Counted from the stretch's first letter, positions 15,604 to 25,058 are shown. The stretch: 56,716 nucleotides of DNA from Blautia sp. (GCA_023664455.1 JAMPFM010000016.1:1-56716), one strand, 5' to 3'. Translations and numbers: made by a program. The notes: generated by a model not told the origin, from the sequence alone.

Positions 15604-17874
15604 TTATTTTATTTTATCAATTTTTATCAGTTGTGCATTCAGACTCTCTACAAATCCTTCCGGCATCATATTTCCTGCCATTTGAACCACGTCTTCTAAC
15701 CTCGTGAATTTTACCATATCCCACATGCCAATGCCTGGTTTCATTTCCATATTGGTGGCAAGTTTCACTGCTTTCGCCACGATTTCGATTGCTTCGGGAC
15801 ACTCTGCAATTTCCTCCATCGTGCATTTGATGCTGTATTTGCCTTCCGGGTACTCCATCGGCGCTTTCAAGTCCAGATCTCCTGCCAGTTTAAACCAGTT
15901 TGCCACACCTTCCGCTCTTTCATTGACTTCTGGAAGCACATAGATATCCGGTTCTTTTTCCACCTTCTCAAGAGTCATGCTGTCCTTACAGCTTCCTGCC
16001 AATGCAAGAATACTGTTAAAGCCATCTTCAAGCGCTGCCGTAAAGACAAATACCTTATCCGCCGTCAACACTTCGGCAAGCTCACCGTTGATAAACAAAG
16101 AAACTGTAGGCTGATTGGAATAGACGCGAATCTGCGTCGTCTCGCCTGCGCGCTGCGCATAACGCTTCCCACACAGATGTACCATAGGCTCTTTATTCCA
16201 GTATGCCTTATAAATGTAATAACTATCCTTCCTAGTGCAGCGATCCATCGTCACCAGACCCTTATTGTTCCGTCCTGCCACACCGCCTTCATTTCTCGCC
16301 GCACAGCCAAAGTCAAACATATTCCACACATGGCTTGACCAGATCCACGGACGCTCGTCGAGCACTTTCGCCATATGCTCATGATAAAGCGCCTGATATT
16401 CCTCACTGTAATCTTTACATGCAGGACTAGGACCGTGATAAGTAATGATGCCCTCACAACCATACTCAGATAGTCCGAGACAGATTTCCGGGTGCTCCTT
16501 ATGGAAATTGTCAAGCCAGGGACCGTTGTCCTCCATCTTTCCGCCATACCATCCAAAGTAATGATTATAACTTTCCACGTCCGTAATATTGTGTACAGGA
16601 CTGTCAATCGGCGTCATGGAAACATGCGCAATCGTAGTCAGACGGGTCGGGTCTAACTTCTTGCACAATGCGTTCAATTCCTTATGATTCTCTACCAACT
16701 GCTCCGAAATGCCGCCGATTAGGATTTCATTGGATACGCCCCAGAAACAGATACTCGGATGATTGTAATTCTGGATAATCAGCTCTTTCATCTGCGTAAT
16801 GCAATTCTGATGCGCCGCAGGATCCTTGCTCATGACACTGATAAACGGAATTTCCGCCCATACAATAAAACCAAGCTCATCGCATGCATCATAAAAGTCC
16901 TGGGAATGCTGATAATGCGCAAGGCGAATCGTATTTGCCCCTAACTCCTTAATAATCCGTGCATCCTGATAATGATCTTCCCTCGTCAGCGCATTCCCCT
17001 TATAGAGCTGATCCTGATGACGGCTGACGCCGCGCAGCGGTGTGGGAATGCCATTTAGAATGAAACCCTTGTCCGCATCGCAAGAGAAACTTCTGACGCC
17101 CACACGCGCCGTCACTGTATCATATACCTCGTTACGTCTCTGCAGCAGAGCCGTTACCGTATACAGATACGGATTGTCGCAATCCCACAAAACCACATCG
17201 GGCACATAGAGTTTCACTGCCGTACTGTCCGCCGGACGGACGCAGTAGCCTACTTCTTTCCCCTCTGCATCGCAGATACGATAGAAAACGGTGAAATTCT
17301 CATCCGCATTGGCTATCCATGATTCCATCTCAAATTCAGCGCCGCCACACTCTGATGGCGTTGCCGTTACTTTCAGACCATTGCAGCCCCAATAAGACAA
17401 TTCAAAATGCGTATCCGGCACGCTAATCAGATTCATACCGCGGTAAAGTCCGCCATAGAACGTAAAATCTGCTGACTGCGGATACACATTACTCTTATTC
17501 TCGTTACTGCATGCCACTACCAGAAGATTCTCGCCCTCTTCCTTACAAGCTTCTGTAATATCTGCGCGGAATGTGGAATATCCGCCTTCATGATAGCAGA
17601 TTTCCTTTCCATTCACATACACTCTCGCCTGCTGTCCTGCCGCCGGAATGTCCACAAAAACGCGCCCCCCGGCAAGCGGCTGCCTGGGTGTCTCAAATGC
17701 CCTCGCATACCAGTAACAGCCCCGGTCATAACCGCCGTTTCCATCATGCCCATCCACGGCGTTCCATGTGTGCGGCAAGTCTACCGGCATCCAATCCAGG
17801 GGCAGTTTGTCCGGAAGTCCTGCATCTTTCTGGATAAACCGCCATCCCTGATTGATATTGATGATAGTTCTCAT
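15604..17874 (-). CDS. GH2 beta-glycosidase (beta-glucuronidase or beta-galactosidase)
   Basis: This 756-residue retaining glycosidase has a sugar-binding jelly roll (about 1-155), an immunoglobulin-like domain (about 160-265), a TIM barrel (about 266-555) and a C-terminal extension. The acid/base is Glu383 (GVSNEIL) and the nucleophile Glu470 (LSEYG). An N-x-K element (Asn536-Asn-Lys538-Gly) is present as in beta-glucuronidases, but the same string occurs in GH2 beta-galactosidases, so specificity is open. The operon's glucuronate pathway favours glucuronide release. It has no signal peptide. ATG 17874 follows GGAGG by seven bases; a longer in-frame start would cross the promoter. First gene of the operon. 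Confidence 0.88.
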   Translation of the reverse strand: MRTIININQGWRFIQKDAGLPDKLPLDWMPVDLPHTWNAVDGHDGNGGYDRGCYWYARAFETPRQPLAGGRVFVDIPAAGQQARVYVNGKEICYHEGGYSTFRADITEACKEEGENLLVVACSNENKSNVYPQSADFTFYGGLYRGMNLISVPDTHFELSYWGCNGLKVTATPSECGGAEFEMESWIANADENFTVFYRICDAEGKEVGYCVRPADSTAVKLYVPDVVLWDCDNPYLYTVTALLQRRNEVYDTVTARVGVRSFSCDADKGFILNGIPTPLRGVSRHQDQLYKGNALTREDHYQDARIIKELGANTIRLAHYQHSQDFYDACDELGFIVWAEIPFISVMSKDPAAHQNCITQMKELIIQNYNHPSICFWGVSNEILIGGISEQLVENHKELNALCKKLDPTRLTTIAHVSMTPIDSPVHNITDVESYNHYFGWYGGKMEDNGPWLDNFHKEHPEICLGLSEYGCEGIITYHGPSPACKDYSEEYQALYHEHMAKVLDERPWIWSSHVWNMFDFGCAARNEGGVAGRNNKGLVTMDRCTRKDSYYIYKAYWNKEPMVHLCGKRYAQRAGETTQIRVYSNQPTVSLFINGELAEVLTADKVFVFTAALEDGFNSILALAGSCKDSMTLEKVEKEPDIYVLPEVNERAEGVANWFKLAGDLDLKAPMEYPEGKYSIKCTMEEIAECPEAIEIVAKAVKLATNMEMKPGIGMWDMVKFTRLEDVVQMAGNMMPEGFVESLNAQLIKIDKIK

Positions 17875-17962
17875 GTAAAGTCCTCCTTTCGGTTGCGCGG
17901 CAATTATACGCTTGTACCCCTCTGAATAATCATTCATTTCGGTATGACAATATTGCCAATAC

Positions 17963-18004
17963 ATTATATAACCGCCTCATTGTATATATGTCAATTTATA
18001 CAAT
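17963..18004 (-). promoter_or_regulatory. Promoter and operator of the glucuronate operon
   Basis: The 406-bp gap 17875-18280 separates the operon from its divergent AraC gene. It contains a perfect inverted repeat, ATTGTATA (17979-17986), 10 bp, TATACAAT (17997-18004), with minus-strand TTGACA (17989-17994) inside it. A -10 follows as TTATAT after 17 bp or TATAAT (17963-17968) after 20 bp. The rest of the gap is A/T-rich with no open frame or clear second promoter. The repeat is a good candidate site for the AraC regulator. Confidence 0.6.
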
Positions 18005-18280
18005 TTCCATGATATAGTTATCCATTTTTTGTTATTTTTGCATATCCTCATCATATTTTTATTTTCTCTTTTTGACGATATACTATTTTTTGTATTTTTT
18101 GCATTTTTATTATTTATGTTGCTTTTACCTAAAAAATGTGCAAAAATGAATTAGAAATGTTTGACTTTTACAAATCACCCACCGTCTATACGGCTTTGGC
18201 AACCGCAAGCCATTTCATACATCTTAATATTTAACACTCAAGGGAACGTTGTGGTGCGGCTTAAAAAAGAGAGGATTATT

Positions 18281-19546
18281 ATGCAGAGGACTTTATCACA
18301 GGAAACCCTATTGTCTTTCGTACAAAAGCTATTGGAAAGCAACCGTATCCCCGTTCACTTTATCACAAATGCCTGTGAGAATTTTTCATGGGCTGACTGC
18401 GGGCTCCGCTCGGATATCCTGCAAAATTACAATTCAGATTTTATCCGGGAATTTTTAAAGGATTTAAAAGAAAACACGATTTGCCATGTCAAAGACATTT
18501 TTCAATGCTCCTATAGTCTGCTGCGTGTTCCAGACAGCGATTCGCTGATGGTCTGCGGTCCGGTTATCTTTGAGGAAATCCCTGTTTCCCGTCTAAACGA
18601 TATCGCAGCAAAAATACAGCTTCCAGAGAAGCTATATGCCGTTTTGCAAAGTTACTACCTGCGCCTTGCATCTTTTCCGGTTCCAGCTTTTTATTATAGT
18701 ATCTTTCTGACGCTGGGCAACTTTTTATTTGGTGAAAACCAATATGAGACGCTTTATCAGGATTCCAATGAAATCGAGCAATGGTACGAGTCCTATTCCC
18801 GCCAGTATCGCGATGCGGGAGATTCTATCATGAATATTGAAATGATTGAGATGCGTTATACTTTGGAAGCGCAGTTATTAGATGCTGTTTATAATGGAAA
18901 CGAAGCCAAGGCAATGGCGCTGATATCCAAAGCGTCTTCTATTTCCATGCCCCACAGACTGCCTGATGAACTGCGCGACTACAAAAATTACGCAATTTCC
19001 CTTAACACCCTGTTTCGGAAAAAAGCGGAAGAAGCCGGCGTCCATCCGGTTCATATCGACTTATGCTCCAACCAGCATGTACGGCTTATTGAACAGGTTA
19101 CAGGCAAAGAACAGTGGAATACTCTTTGTCCGCGGATAGCGCTCAACTATTGCCGCCTAATCCGCAAACATACCCTAAAAGATTATTCCCTGCTGACACA
19201 GAAAATCATTACCTATATCAGTTCCGATCTGACGGCGGATCTGAGTCTGAAAGCCATGTCCGAATGGCTTAATGTCAATGCCAGCTACCTGTCCACCCTG
19301 TTTAAGAAGGAAGTAGGCATCCCGCTGACCGATTTTGTCAACCGTCAGCGCATTGAACAGGCGAAGAAGCTCTTAATCGCAACAGAACTTCCCACCAAAA
19401 CAATCGCCCAACAGTGCGGCATCCCGGACATCTATTATTTCAGCCGGCTTTTCAAGAAACGGACCGGTCTCACACCGAAGCTGTATCGTGAAAGCGCTCC
19501 ACGGGAATATGCCCCGCCGCATTATAAAGACGTCAGTTTCAACTGA
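18281..19546 (+). CDS. AraC-family transcriptional regulator
   Basis: This 421-residue regulator has a long N-terminal sensing region (about 1-310; no recognised cupin motif) and a C-terminal AraC/XylS double helix-turn-helix. LSLKAMSEWLNVNASYLSTLF forms the first helix-turn-helix (quoted within limits as LSLKAMSEWLNVNASYLS), then KTIAQQCGIPDIYYFSRLFKK the second, with the usual P-x-x-YR end (TPKLYRES). It is divergently transcribed from the glucuronate operon, so it likely activates it in response to a uronide or pathway intermediate. ATG 18281 with GAGAGGA is preferred over an upstream in-frame ATG (18161) in A/T-rich DNA. Confidence 0.88.
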   Translation: MQRTLSQETLLSFVQKLLESNRIPVHFITNACENFSWADCGLRSDILQNYNSDFIREFLKDLKENTICHVKDIFQCSYSLLRVPDSDSLMVCGPVIFEEIPVSRLNDIAAKIQLPEKLYAVLQSYYLRLASFPVPAFYYSIFLTLGNFLFGENQYETLYQDSNEIEQWYESYSRQYRDAGDSIMNIEMIEMRYTLEAQLLDAVYNGNEAKAMALISKASSISMPHRLPDELRDYKNYAISLNTLFRKKAEEAGVHPVHIDLCSNQHVRLIEQVTGKEQWNTLCPRIALNYCRLIRKHTLKDYSLLTQKIITYISSDLTADLSLKAMSEWLNVNASYLSTLFKKEVGIPLTDFVNRQRIEQAKKLLIATELPTKTIAQQCGIPDIYYFSRLFKKRTGLTPKLYRESAPREYAPPHYKDVSFN

Positions 19547-19613
19547 TTTTTCCAGGTTCTGCTTAGAATAAAAGCGATAACTGCATTCTGCGTGCAATCG
19601 GAAACTCTGGGCA

Positions 19614-21857
19614 TTACAGCATCGTATCATCCCGCAAGACCTCAGGCAGACTGATTTTACGGACGCCTCGCCAGCCGAGATAATAAGCAAGCGCCACTGA
19701 ACCTACAATCGCCGCCATAAATGCGGCAACCGGAATAAAGGGAGCCTCGGCAAGAAATACGTCAATTTCCAGATAGCTTCGTTTCAGCATGTACCATACT
19801 ACTGCGACCACTAACGGAAGGGTAATCAAAACCGGGCGCCCGGTAATGACCAATGCTTCGATGCAGAACATCTTCCGTAGTTCTCCCGGCGTCATTCCGA
19901 CAGACAGATATCTTGCAAACTCCCTTTTCCGCTGACGGACGAATCCCAGCGTATTGGAAAATACATCTCCTATGCCAATCAGGGCAAGTAAGATGCAGAA
20001 ACTGCCAAAGATTGCCATCATGCCCGCTATCTGTTTCGCATTCGTCTCATATTTCCGGATACGGTTCTCGCTTTCCAACAGATACTTTCCAGAGACGATA
20101 TCCTCTATTTTTCCCTGCAAAATATCTAATTCCTCTACCGTTGCACTTTTCCTGCCGCAAATGCAGATATACATCGTTTCCTCACTGCCTGCAATCTGTT
20201 CCTTGATTTCCTTCCATAAAGAGACGGGAAGAAAGTGCACCAACTCATAATAATCCAATGTCGCGTATTCCTCTCTTAAAGGGGGGACTTCTTCCGCATA
20301 GGATAAAACGGCAAGCTCTACAGCCTCGTCGTCCTTCCCCGTCTGCCTTAGTACGCTTGTAGTACTTTCCTCTTTGATATATGGCATATACTGGGGATGT
20401 CTGAAATCCGGATCCGTCACATCACGTATCTGGTTTCGTATGATAACGCCATCTAAACGCGGTTCTATTCCAAGCTGCCCACAATATGCAAGAAAACTTG
20501 CATCATCCAGAATGACAAGCGGCACATTCACAAGAAAACCTTCTTCCCTCTGCATGACATCACTTTCTAATGCATGGGAAAAACCGCCAAGCGCTTTCAT
20601 GGCGTCACTCATTTCCGCTTCTGTCACAATCCGTTTTGCCGCTGCCTTCTGATAGACGATAGCGCTCTCTATGCCGTCAAGCCCCTGTATTTCTTTCGTT
20701 TCTGCAAAAGACACGATATCCGAATCTTTTAGCGTAACCATAATATCCCAGATATCCTGATACCTTTCAAAATAGGTTTCCCGTGTGCTGATACCAGAAA
20801 GCGTAAAAAAACACTGCATCATCGTAAATGCCATAAAGGCGCATATAAGGGATAACGACGCCATTCGCAGCGCCCTTTTCTGCGCTCTTAGCGCATTTCC
20901 CGCCAGTTTTCCTTCTATTCCGAAGAAAAAAGTAAGGATGGGGGAGTTCTTCTTACGCTTTAATTGCAGCTCCCCGGTATTTTTAATCGCTTCAAGCGGC
21001 GTCAGGCGGCTTAACTTTCCAGCCGGCATCCATGCAGAAATCCAGATCGTAATGACTGTTATGGTCAATGTCAATGCCAATACCAATGGATGATAATGAA
21101 AGACTGCCTTATGCCTTCCTGCCACGCTGTTTCCAAGCCAGACATTTGTAAACTGTATCAGTCCCATACTTATGCCAATCCCCAACAGATTCCCCGCGAA
21201 GACTGGCAGTGCGCATACTGCTGCCGCTTCCTGTAAAAGACAGGTTCGTATCTGCTTAGGCGTGGCTCCGATACTTGCAAAAATGCCAAACTGATGAATC
21301 TGCGCATTCATAGATACGGCAAAAGCATTATGGATAATGATAATTAAAGAAAATGACGCTAGTGTCATAATCAGGATAAACATGGGAAACAGCAGTCTCG
21401 GTGCTGTATCGTTTTCCCCACGGATAAGATACATCGCCAGAAGCGCATAGTGATAAGAAACCTGCTCTGGCGGGATCCCCAGACTTTCAGCAATACGGGG
21501 CATATCTTTAAAAACATTCCTCATATCGTTAAAATAAATGTCTATGCTTGTTTCTACTTCGGCTATTCCTGCTTCGGCTGCTTCTGCCCCGGCTGTTTCC
21601 TTTTCCTCTGCTGCCACATCTTTCACATTGGGAAAAGACCGGATAAGCGCTATTTCCTCCTCCCTGAGTGACGCCTCAATCCGTCCCTGCCAGCCGCCTT
21701 CCTCTAATTCGATTCTTTCTATTTCATACTTCCACATATTATAGAATAATCCACATAGAAGCGATAACAGCAATGCTGAAAGAAACGCCGCTATCATAAC
21801 GGACCTGCCCGATGAACGGTTATTTTTCCGATAACCCGACGAATAATTCTGCCACAT
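19614..21857 (-). CDS. FtsX-family ABC transporter permease
   Basis: This permease has about 747 residues. An N-terminal helix (SVMIAAFLSALLLSLLCGLF) is followed by a large extracytoplasmic part, an FtsX domain (IILMTLASFSLIIII near residue 180 onward, QFGIFASIGATPKQIR), a second large external domain and a second FtsX domain (FGSFCILLALIGIGDVF, then RYLSVGMTPGELRKMF). This two-domain arrangement resembles exporters and sensors coupled to two-component systems in Firmicutes. ATG 21857 is chosen because a longer frame would run into the ATPase gene. It is the last gene of the RR-HK-ATPase-permease set. The substrate is unknown, possibly an antimicrobial peptide or lipoprotein. Confidence 0.85.
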   Translation of the reverse strand: MWQNYSSGYRKNNRSSGRSVMIAAFLSALLLSLLCGLFYNMWKYEIERIELEEGGWQGRIEASLREEEIALIRSFPNVKDVAAEEKETAGAEAAEAGIAEVETSIDIYFNDMRNVFKDMPRIAESLGIPPEQVSYHYALLAMYLIRGENDTAPRLLFPMFILIMTLASFSLIIIIHNAFAVSMNAQIHQFGIFASIGATPKQIRTCLLQEAAAVCALPVFAGNLLGIGISMGLIQFTNVWLGNSVAGRHKAVFHYHPLVLALTLTITVITIWISAWMPAGKLSRLTPLEAIKNTGELQLKRKKNSPILTFFFGIEGKLAGNALRAQKRALRMASLSLICAFMAFTMMQCFFTLSGISTRETYFERYQDIWDIMVTLKDSDIVSFAETKEIQGLDGIESAIVYQKAAAKRIVTEAEMSDAMKALGGFSHALESDVMQREEGFLVNVPLVILDDASFLAYCGQLGIEPRLDGVIIRNQIRDVTDPDFRHPQYMPYIKEESTTSVLRQTGKDDEAVELAVLSYAEEVPPLREEYATLDYYELVHFLPVSLWKEIKEQIAGSEETMYICICGRKSATVEELDILQGKIEDIVSGKYLLESENRIRKYETNAKQIAGMMAIFGSFCILLALIGIGDVFSNTLGFVRQRKREFARYLSVGMTPGELRKMFCIEALVITGRPVLITLPLVVAVVWYMLKRSYLEIDVFLAEAPFIPVAAFMAAIVGSVALAYYLGWRGVRKISLPEVLRDDTML

Positions 21858-21945
21858 ATTAATACCTATGCCTTTCTGCAACCTGCAACATTTGTAACCA
21901 CAAGACACAAATGCGCGATTGAAAAATCCCTGATTTTTTAACCTG

Positions 21946-22626
21946 CTATTTGCGCCGCTCATCACTTATGATGTGACCATCTTCAAGCGTTATGATACGT
22001 TGCGCTTCCAATGCCACCTTTTCATCATGCGTAATCAATAGAATCGTCTGGGTCAGATTCCGGTTGGATAGTTTTAACATATCCACAATCTCCCTGGAAT
22101 TTTTCTGATCCAGGTTGCCGGTGGGTTCGTCCGCCAGAAGCAATGCGGGACGATAAATCAAGGCACGCGCAATCGCTGCCCTCTGCTGCTGCCCACCCGA
22201 TAGCTGACCTGGCAGGACCTCTAGCTTATCAGAAATACCAAGAGCGTCTACAATTTCTTCAAAATATTCTTTATTTAATTTTTTCTTATCCAGCGCCAGC
22301 GGTATGAGAATATTTTGCCGCACGCTAAGCGTAGGAATCAGATTATAAAACTGATACACCATCCCCACTTTCCTGCGCCTAAAAATTGCCGCCTGCGTCT
22401 GATTCAGACTGGAAAGCTCCGTTCCGGCTACAAAAACCTTTCCACTCGTGGGCTTATCCACACTGCCCAGTATATGCAGCAAGGTAGACTTGCCCGAACC
22501 AGACGCCCCGACAACTGCCACAAATTCCCCTTTACCGACAGATAAATCGATCCCTTCCAATGCCGTCACCCGGTTGTCCCCGGAGCCATAGATTTTACTG
22601 ACGCCTTCACATTTTAAAATTTCCAT
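21946..22626 (-). CDS. ABC transporter ATP-binding protein (MacB/LolD type)
   Basis: This 226-residue ATPase carries Walker A GASGSGKST (40-48), Q-loop VYQFYNL, signature LSGGQQQR, Walker B LLLADEPTGNLD and the His switch LLITHD. The EPTGNLD string marks the LolD/MacB group that powers FtsX-type permeases, and the cognate permease follows 88 bp downstream. It probably works in the adjacent two-component system's resistance or export response. The start at 22626 follows AAAGGA; an upstream in-frame ATG lies beyond the usual N-terminus. Confidence 0.92.
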   Translation of the reverse strand: MEILKCEGVSKIYGSGDNRVTALEGIDLSVGKGEFVAVVGASGSGKSTLLHILGSVDKPTSGKVFVAGTELSSLNQTQAAIFRRRKVGMVYQFYNLIPTLSVRQNILIPLALDKKKLNKEYFEEIVDALGISDKLEVLPGQLSGGQQQRAAIARALIYRPALLLADEPTGNLDQKNSREIVDMLKLSNRNLTQTILLITHDEKVALEAQRIITLEDGHIISDERRK

Positions 22627-22736
22627 CCTCTTCTTTCCTTTCCCCGCCATCCTGAAACCCTGTCTGCGCAGCATACTTCTGCGATAACCATTTTCACAAT
22701 TTTCTTGCTTCCAGTATAGCAGACGAAAGTGACAAC

Positions 22737-23639
22737 TCAGTGACTGTAGAAATAAATTTCAAAACAAGCGCCTCCATCCGGCATATTTTTTGCCCGTATC
22801 GTTCCATTCTGCCGTTCGATGATTTCTTTTGACAAAGCCAGCCCGATACCGATTCCGTCCTTATGGGCGTTATGTCCACGGTAAAACCGTTCAAAAAGAT
22901 GGGGCATATCCTCCCTGCAAAACCCCTTTCCTTCGTCCCATATCCTGATTTCCGTGTATAAGGCATTGCGCCCATAGGTGCAATGGATTGTCCCACCCGC
23001 ATGATGTTCCATACAATTTTTCATCAGATTGATAACTGCCTCCATCGTCCATTCCAAATCACCCATAAGCGATACTTCCCCCAATTCCGGAATATCCATG
23101 AAAGTACCGGACTCTGTAAGCAATGCCTGTAAATTATCCGCAGCAAGCGTCAGTACGGTAAAAACATCTATTTTTTCTTTTTGAAAAACCAACGTCCCTG
23201 CGTCCAGCCGGGATAGCAAGAGCAACGCTTCTTCCAGATACATAAGCTGTTCTACCTGCTTCTGTATCTGCCTGATTCTCTTATCCTCATCTTCACGCTG
23301 CATCGTCTGCAGTGATAAAGAAATCGCCGTAATCGGCGTTTTAATCTGATGGGCAATGTTGGCAAGATTTCTGGCAAAATCATTTTTCGCCCGGACTGCC
23401 ACATCTTTTGTCTGATAAAGGTAAGTCACAGTCTTATAGATTTCATCCTCCAATTTGGAAAAATCATCCTCCCCATAAGTCTGAACAATGGCTGCCTCGC
23501 CCGTCTGAACCTGCTCCAAATAATCGATCAGGGCGCGGATACGCTTCGTCTCTATTCGATTCCGATAATAAAATGTGAGAAAAAAAAGAAAGATTCCTAT
23601 TAGAAATGTTAGAAATGCTGCCGTCATACTTCCACTCAT
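22737..23639 (-). CDS. Sensor histidine kinase, single transmembrane helix
   Basis: This 300-residue kinase has one N-terminal membrane helix (about residues 5-24), almost no external loop and no HAMP domain. Next come a dimerisation domain with His97 in NIAHQIKTPI and an ATPase domain with NLMKNCMEHH (N box), WDEGKGF (G1) and GIGIGLALSKEI (G2). The tiny external part suggests it senses through the partner ABC transporter rather than a ligand, as in Bce-type systems. The ATG overlaps the response regulator stop by 4 bp (ATGA) and follows GGAGG. Confidence 0.92.
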   Translation of the reverse strand: MSGSMTAAFLTFLIGIFLFFLTFYYRNRIETKRIRALIDYLEQVQTGEAAIVQTYGEDDFSKLEDEIYKTVTYLYQTKDVAVRAKNDFARNLANIAHQIKTPITAISLSLQTMQREDEDKRIRQIQKQVEQLMYLEEALLLLSRLDAGTLVFQKEKIDVFTVLTLAADNLQALLTESGTFMDIPELGEVSLMGDLEWTMEAVINLMKNCMEHHAGGTIHCTYGRNALYTEIRIWDEGKGFCREDMPHLFERFYRGHNAHKDGIGIGLALSKEIIERQNGTIRAKNMPDGGACFEIYFYSH

Positions 23640-24307
23640 ATCGTATCCTCCATGCGGTATCCCACACTTCGGACTGTTTTCAGACAAGTGGGGGCATGCA
23701 GTTTATCCCTCAGCCGCTTCATCGTCACTGTCAAAGTATTATCATTCACATAATTACCATTCACATCCCACACCTGCTCCAGAATCCTTTCCCTGGTCAC
23801 GGTCCGCCCCTTATTCTGCATCAGATACAGAAGTAACTGGTATTCCGCTGCACTCAGACTGACTTCCTCTGAATGATGGAAAACCATCCGGCGGTTTCTG
23901 TCAATCCTAATCGCATCACAGGATAGATACTGTTCTGCTGCATTTCCACTTCTGCGCAGCAACGCCAGAATCCGCGAATACAATACCTCTAGTTCAAAAG
24001 GCTTGACCACATAATCATCCGCACCGTTTTGAAAACCTGTAACGATATCTTTAGAATCTCCCCGGATTGTTAAAAAAATAACAGGCAGTTCCCTAAAACG
24101 GCGGCGAATCCACTGACAAATACTGCTGCCCTGCCCATCCGGCATATTCCAATCCAGCAATATCAAGGCAGGTACATGGTTTTCCAATGCCTCTTGCAGC
24201 CTGGCAAACGTAGCGCATATCGTCACGTTACAGTTTCTGCCATCCAGATATTCTTTGACCATATCCGCGATTGCGGTATCGTCTTCGACGTAGTATAATT
24301 CAATCAT
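23636..24307 (-). CDS. OmpR-family response regulator
   Basis: This 223-residue regulator has a receiver domain (acidic pair Glu8-Asp9, phospho-acceptor Asp52 in LLDWNMPDG, Lys in VVKPFE). An OmpR/PhoB winged-helix domain follows (LSAAEYQLLLYLMQNKGRTV, quoted as its core, then VTVTMKRLRDKL and VRSVGYRME). It pairs with the overlapping kinase and should control the ABC genes behind it. Upstream lies an inverted repeat (24335-24358) that could be a target. Confidence 0.93.
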   Translation of the reverse strand: MIELYYVEDDTAIADMVKEYLDGRNCNVTICATFARLQEALENHVPALILLDWNMPDGQGSSICQWIRRRFRELPVIFLTIRGDSKDIVTGFQNGADDYVVKPFELEVLYSRILALLRRSGNAAEQYLSCDAIRIDRNRRMVFHHSEEVSLSAAEYQLLLYLMQNKGRTVTRERILEQVWDVNGNYVNDNTLTVTMKRLRDKLHAPTCLKTVRSVGYRMEDTI

Positions 24308-24334
24308 TTTAACCCTCTATCCGTTTTCAGACCT

Positions 24335-24358
24335 CATTTAAAACTTAGATTTTAAATG
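24335..24358. promoter_or_regulatory. Inverted repeat upstream of the two-component operon
   Basis: The 9-bp arms CATTTAAAA and TTTTAAATG are perfect and separated by 6 bp. They lie between the DUF4160 stop codon and the response regulator start. This may be an operator or a weak hairpin; it lacks a clear T run. Confidence 0.4.
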
Positions 24359-24360
24359 CA

Positions 24361-24639
24361 TCAACAATAATAAGTAATCTCTCCAAAATAATCATACCAT
24401 TTATTGATTACATCCTTGCTGCGAGCTTCTATCATGCGCATCATATTCTTTAATGTTTTCTCAGGAATTTTTGATTTATTGTGACATAAATAACACTTTC
24501 CACTCTTTGTTATCCATATCTTTGTTGCATTTGCAGAAGGACTTCCACTTGAGATATGAACGTGTATAGGTTCTAATGGCTTATTCTCATTCGTCCAAAA
24601 ATAAACCCAATATGAACCAAATCTAAAGATTTGAGGCAC
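24361..24639 (-). CDS. DUF4160-family small protein
   Basis: This 92-residue protein matches the DUF4160 pattern: an N-terminal PQIFRFGSYWVYFW strand pair, then the conserved EPIHVHI segment. The start is taken as GTG 24639, because GGGGGA lies seven bases before it and family members begin M-P-x-I-x-R-F; TTG 24645 is the alternative. DUF4160 genes are often paired with a small DUF2442-like partner in mobile or toxin-antitoxin-like cassettes. It overlaps the upstream gene by 17 bp, so the two are translated together. Function is unknown. Confidence 0.7.
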   Translation of the reverse strand: MPQIFRFGSYWVYFWTNENKPLEPIHVHISSGSPSANATKIWITKSGKCYLCHNKSKIPEKTLKNMMRMIEARSKDVINKWYDYFGEITYYC

Positions 24640-24895
24640 TGTCAAATCCCCCTTCCTGTGAAAATTCCATAATCAAATGCGCAGTTGACTCAATAATTTC
24701 CTGAAACTTTGCTATTTCTTCATTAGAATATGCATAAATATCTTCCCATCTATATTCAGGAAGCCAGCATATAGCATGTCGAAAGCATACCTTTTCATCT
24801 GGTGTTTCTATATACACCTTTACTTTTCCATCTGGTTTCATTTCAGAATGTGTAATTTCAGTATTATCATCAAGCGTCATATATGGATACATCAT
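24623..24895 (-). CDS. Hypothetical partner of the DUF4160 protein (90 aa)
   Basis: A 90-residue acidic protein starts MMYPYMTLDD, with GGAGG eight bases before ATG 24895. It has a beta-rich first half (NTEITHSEMKPDGKVKVYIE) and a helical C-terminal half (YSNEEIAKFQEIIESTAHLI). It has no membrane segment and no catalytic motif that I recognise. Its overlap with the DUF4160 gene and similar size suggest a two-protein unit, comparable to DUF4160/DUF2442 pairs, but the family is not firmly identified. Confidence 0.6.
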   Translation of the reverse strand: MMYPYMTLDDNTEITHSEMKPDGKVKVYIETPDEKVCFRHAICWLPEYRWEDIYAYSNEEIAKFQEIIESTAHLIMEFSQEGGFDSASNL

Positions 24896-24929
24896 AATAT
24901 CAACCTCCAATCAAACTAAATCTATCATT

Positions 24930-25058
24930 TTATCCAACCATATCCCCGATATCTTCTTCAATAGCAACATTTAAACTTTTCCCATGCTCTATCGCATACA
25001 CTGCAATATTCCTATACAATCCCAAATTGATTCTGACATTAAATGCTCCTTTATAAGG
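24930..25058 (-). pseudogene. Relic of a HicB-type (RHH) antitoxin C-terminus
   Basis: A 42-codon open stretch without a start, read on the minus strand, encodes PYKGAFNVRINLGLYRNI followed by AVYAIEHGKSLNVAIEEDIG and a stop. The F-N-V-R-I strand and the SLN helix are the hallmark of ribbon-helix-helix domains at the C-terminus of HicB antitoxins. An in-frame TAG lies immediately upstream and the HicB N-terminal domain and HicA toxin are missing. The rest of 24896-25143 holds no other convincing gene. Confidence 0.55.

Noticed and set aside
15604..17874. Firm assignment of the GH2 as beta-glucuronidase
   Set aside because: The N-x-K element also occurs in beta-galactosidases; only operon context favours glucuronides.
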